A DNA stretch of 64,000 nt from Sinorhizobium mexicanum (GTDB lineage Bacteria; Pseudomonadota; Alphaproteobacteria; Rhizobiales; Rhizobiaceae), in assembly GCF_013488225.1 (NCBI RefSeq), contig NZ_CP041241.1, positions 868,001-932,000 of the forward strand, read 5' to 3'. The position numbers and the translations under genes were made by a program. This document shows positions 62,180 through 64,000 of this stretch, piece after piece. The notes below the pieces were generated by a model. It ran no database searches. It was not told the DNA's origin and was given only the letters and a program-made list of their open reading frames with translations. Position 1 is the first letter of the stretch. Each line of letters begins with the position of its first letter.

Positions 62180-62641
62180 ATGATTATTGCAGCCTGCACT
62201 GACGATCCCATGGTCGAGGACATTGCCCGTGACGCCGCCAAAGGCAATCACCATGTTTTCGGCGAATGGTACAAAGTATTCGACAAGGACATTCCTGATC
62301 TTCACCCGACCGAGGATCTGTTCATCGTGGCCCACGGCGCAGCCTTCGGGGACGAAGGCCAGCCCGTCATTGGCAGCAAGGGTGACGACTTCTACCTGAC
62401 CGCGCGCGATCTAAACAAGAACCTGACGATCTTTTCCGAAGGGTACTCCGGCGGCGTCTACGTCTATGCCTGCCTTTCGGCGGCTCCGGGCGCCAGCGGC
62501 CTGAGCTTTGTCCAGTCCTATAAGAAGCTGATTGGACCAAGCTTTCCGAAGATGACCGCCTGGGGCCAGACCGGCAAACCCAAAGGTCCCTTGCCGCCGC
62601 CGACGGACAGGTCCTGGGTCGAAGCCCGCGACGGAAAATAG
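62180..62641 (+). CDS. Small caspase/CHAT-like (clan CD) cysteine-peptidase candidate
   Basis: 153 residues. AATGGAGG lies seven bases before ATG. A hydrophobic strand ending in His-Gly ('DLFIVAHGA', His52) is followed 46 residues later by a hydrophobic strand ending in Ala-Cys ('GVYVYACLSA', Cys98). Hydrophobic-H-G then hydrophobic-(A/D)-C is the signature of clan CD peptidases (caspases, gingipain, CHAT, the RTX self-processing domain). The chain is much shorter than most members, and no activation domain is present. Enzymatic activity is an inference; a non-peptidase fold with the same spacing is possible. Flanked closely by unknown genes of the same cluster. Confidence 0.6.
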   Translation: MIIAACTDDPMVEDIARDAAKGNHHVFGEWYKVFDKDIPDLHPTEDLFIVAHGAAFGDEGQPVIGSKGDDFYLTARDLNKNLTIFSEGYSGGVYVYACLSAAPGASGLSFVQSYKKLIGPSFPKMTAWGQTGKPKGPLPPPTDRSWVEARDGK

Positions 62642-62722
62642 GGCGCACCAAGACCGTTTCTGCCGGGGGTCCACGGCATTGCAAATCCACGTCATAGTCG
62701 ATACCAGATGGAGGTAGGAATC

Positions 62723-62965
62723 ATGCCCAATTGGGAAAACGTCTCCGTTAAGACTGCCAACGGCGGAGACGAACTGCTGAAAGATGGGACCGGAAGCGGC
62801 GGCGAGAAAGATTTCGCCTGCGGAAAATTCGGCTCGGAGAAGCGCCCGAAGAAAGGCGACAAATACCATATCACGGCGACGCCTGAAGAAGGAACTTTTG
62901 CGATGGATTGGACCGCCACCTGCACGTTCTCGGGAGAGACGTCCGCGTTCAAAGTCCAGGACTAG
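62723..62965 (+). CDS. Small unrecognised beta-rich protein, fourth gene of the unknown cluster
   Basis: 80 residues. GGAGGTAGG precedes ATG 62723, a strong site, 81 bases after the protease-like gene. The sequence alternates polar and hydrophobic residues ('WENVSVKTANGGDELLKDG', 'DKYHITATPEEGTFAMDWTA', 'CTFSGETSAFKVQD'), as in a small beta sandwich, with two cysteines. No signal peptide. It may be an inhibitor, substrate or immunity-like partner of the preceding protein, but this is only a guess from position and size. Confidence 0.65.
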   Translation: MPNWENVSVKTANGGDELLKDGTGSGGEKDFACGKFGSEKRPKKGDKYHITATPEEGTFAMDWTATCTFSGETSAFKVQD

Positions 62966-63316
62966 AATATTCAACCGACGTGCCGACCCGCCACGGTCGG
63001 CATTCCACTCGGCCGCGCGGAGTTGTCTCCGCGCGGCTCCTCGATGCTTACATGCGCCTGTTTATTGCTACCTGCTTCTGCACAGTGGCGCTTAGCCCGG
63101 CTCAACCTCCGCGCATGAGGATCCGCGTCGATACTGCACGAGTGAACTGAAGGCAAGCGACGGAAGGGCGGGGAGGCTGGATTTTCCCTTTAGAGGGGAG
63201 AGGGCCGAGCCCCGACCCAACCAATGGGCATACGAGGCGAAGGCGTAGCCGGAACCAGTTCGCGCACCGCTGACCGGTTAAAGGGGCGGCCGCAGGCGAC
63301 TTGGCATAGCCCCGTC
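62966..63316. other. Intergenic region between the unknown cluster and the quinone oxidoreductase
   Basis: About 350 bases between convergent genes. Minor hairpins occur (CCCCG...CGGGG at 63313-63327, overlapping the stop of the oxidoreductase) but no clear terminator with a T tract. No supported gene. Confidence 0.45.
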
Positions 63317-64000
63317 TCACGGGGTTAAGATCAACTTGCCGGTCGTCCCGCGGCTGGCCATGTCGGCATGGGCGCGAGCAGCGTCGGCAAGAGGGTAAAT
63401 CCCGCCGATGCTCACCTTCAGCGACCCTTCCTCGATCCAGCGGAAAAGTTGGTGCGTGCGAGCGCGGAAGAGTTCGGCCGTGTGGATATGATCGAAGAAG
63501 GTCGCATATCCAATTTTGATGCTCTTCGGCAGGCTCATGATGTCGAGCGGTCCTGGACCGCCGAGCACCGGCCCATACCAGCAAAACGTGCCGGAGCGGC
63601 GAATTGCGGCCAGCGATCCGTTGAAGGTTGTGGGGCCGGAGCCGTCATAGACGACGTTAACTCCTTCGCCACCGGTCAGCCGCAGAACCTGATCGGCGAA
63701 TTGCCCTTTGATATCGACGATGACATGCTCTGCGCCGGCGTGCTTGGCGACCGCGATCTTGTCTTCGGACGAAACCCGACCAATCACGCGACCGCCACGC
63801 ATCCTGATGATCTGCGTTAGCAGCAGGCCAACCCCACCGGCGGCCGCATGAACAAGAGCGATGTCGCCCGGCTGCACGGAATAGAAATCGGTGGCGAAAT
63901 GGCTAGCCGTCAGTCCCTGCATCATCACCGACGCGGCTGTCCTATCATCGATGGCATCGGGAACCTTCACAAGGGACGTCGCCGGTATCGAGTGGCGCTC
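63317..64000 (-). CDS. NADPH:quinone oxidoreductase (zeta-crystallin-like), partial
   Basis: 227 residues of the C-terminal two thirds; the start lies beyond the right edge. The NADPH-binding domain is clear: 'PGDIALVHAAAGGVGLLLTQ' and 'VIGRVSSEDKIAVAKHAGAE', then 'VNVVYDGSGPTTFNGSLAAI' and the C-terminal 'YPLADAARAHADMASRGTTG' with 'KLILTP'. The reading frame continues upstream to base 64000 with the matching 'SIPATSLVKVPDAIDD'. It reduces quinones or alkenals in the cytoplasm. Confidence 0.9.
   Translation of the reverse strand, partial: ERHSIPATSLVKVPDAIDDRTAASVMMQGLTASHFATDFYSVQPGDIALVHAAAGGVGLLLTQIIRMRGGRVIGRVSSEDKIAVAKHAGAEHVIVDIKGQFADQVLRLTGGEGVNVVYDGSGPTTFNGSLAAIRRSGTFCWYGPVLGGPGPLDIMSLPKSIKIGYATFFDHIHTAELFRARTHQLFRWIEEGSLKVSIGGIYPLADAARAHADMASRGTTGKLILTP

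Noticed and set aside
63313..63327. CCCCG/CGGGG hairpin as terminator of the oxidoreductase gene
   Set aside because: Only five base pairs, overlaps the stop codon and has no U tract.

Overview
The window looks like an accessory replicon (megaplasmid or chromid) or catabolic island of an alphaproteobacterium of the Rhizobiales, most likely Rhizobium, Sinorhizobium/Ensifer or a close relative. The evidence is the high GC, the density of ABC importers each paired with a local regulator, DctA, and five copies of a palindromic intergenic repeat of the type common in rhizobia (1091, 17005, 35021, 58973, 59283) plus a second rhizobial repeat at 30178. No rRNA, tRNA, CRISPR array, insertion sequence or replication gene was seen.

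Layout. 0.3-6.5 kb: AraC regulator and a peptide/nickel-type ABC importer (binding protein, fused double ATPase, two permeases), all on the minus strand. 7-11 kb: FixJ-type response regulator, PAS-PAS sensor kinase and a second, sensorless kinase. 11-18 kb: MscS channel, small secreted Cys-rich protein, DctA, cytosine-deaminase-like amidohydrolase, DUF1398 protein and MarR regulator with a clear operator. 18.3-30 kb: a tightly overlapping plus-strand operon with an unusual DeoR/periplasmic-binding fusion regulator, a sugar-type ABC importer, and enzymes that are rarely seen together (crotonase, SDR, mutarotase-like protein, SMP-30 lactonase, CaiB/BaiF CoA-transferase, and a second binding protein without a signal peptide). 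It suggests import of a sugar-like compound and degradation through a CoA thioester. 30-35 kb: MarR with a 19-bp palindromic operator and a small target gene, SDR plus AraC pair, Pcm, and small genes.

35-52 kb looks like a betaine/quaternary amine region: Rieske-FAD reductase, FAD amine-oxidase-like protein, DapA-family lyase, ProW and ProV, LysR, an MttB-family methyltransferase without pyrrolysine or a local corrinoid protein, a GlxA-type regulator, and a ProX-like binding protein whose frame is broken by one TGA at a conserved tryptophan. It is followed by a TetR-led operon with an HpbD-like hydroxyproline-betaine epimerase, two SDRs and a zinc-free ADH.

52-59 kb: LacI regulator with twin operators, divergent from a YtfQ-YtfR-YtfT-YjfF-like sugar importer that ends in a PhyH-family dioxygenase. 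59-64 kb: two inverted repeat copies, an AraC regulator, and a four-gene cluster of unrecognised proteins (60.5-63.0 kb), one with a caspase/CHAT-like His-Gly...Ala-Cys pair. This is the best candidate for an undescribed system. A quinone oxidoreductase runs off the right edge.

All family calls come from reading the sequence and recalled family signatures; no database search was possible.
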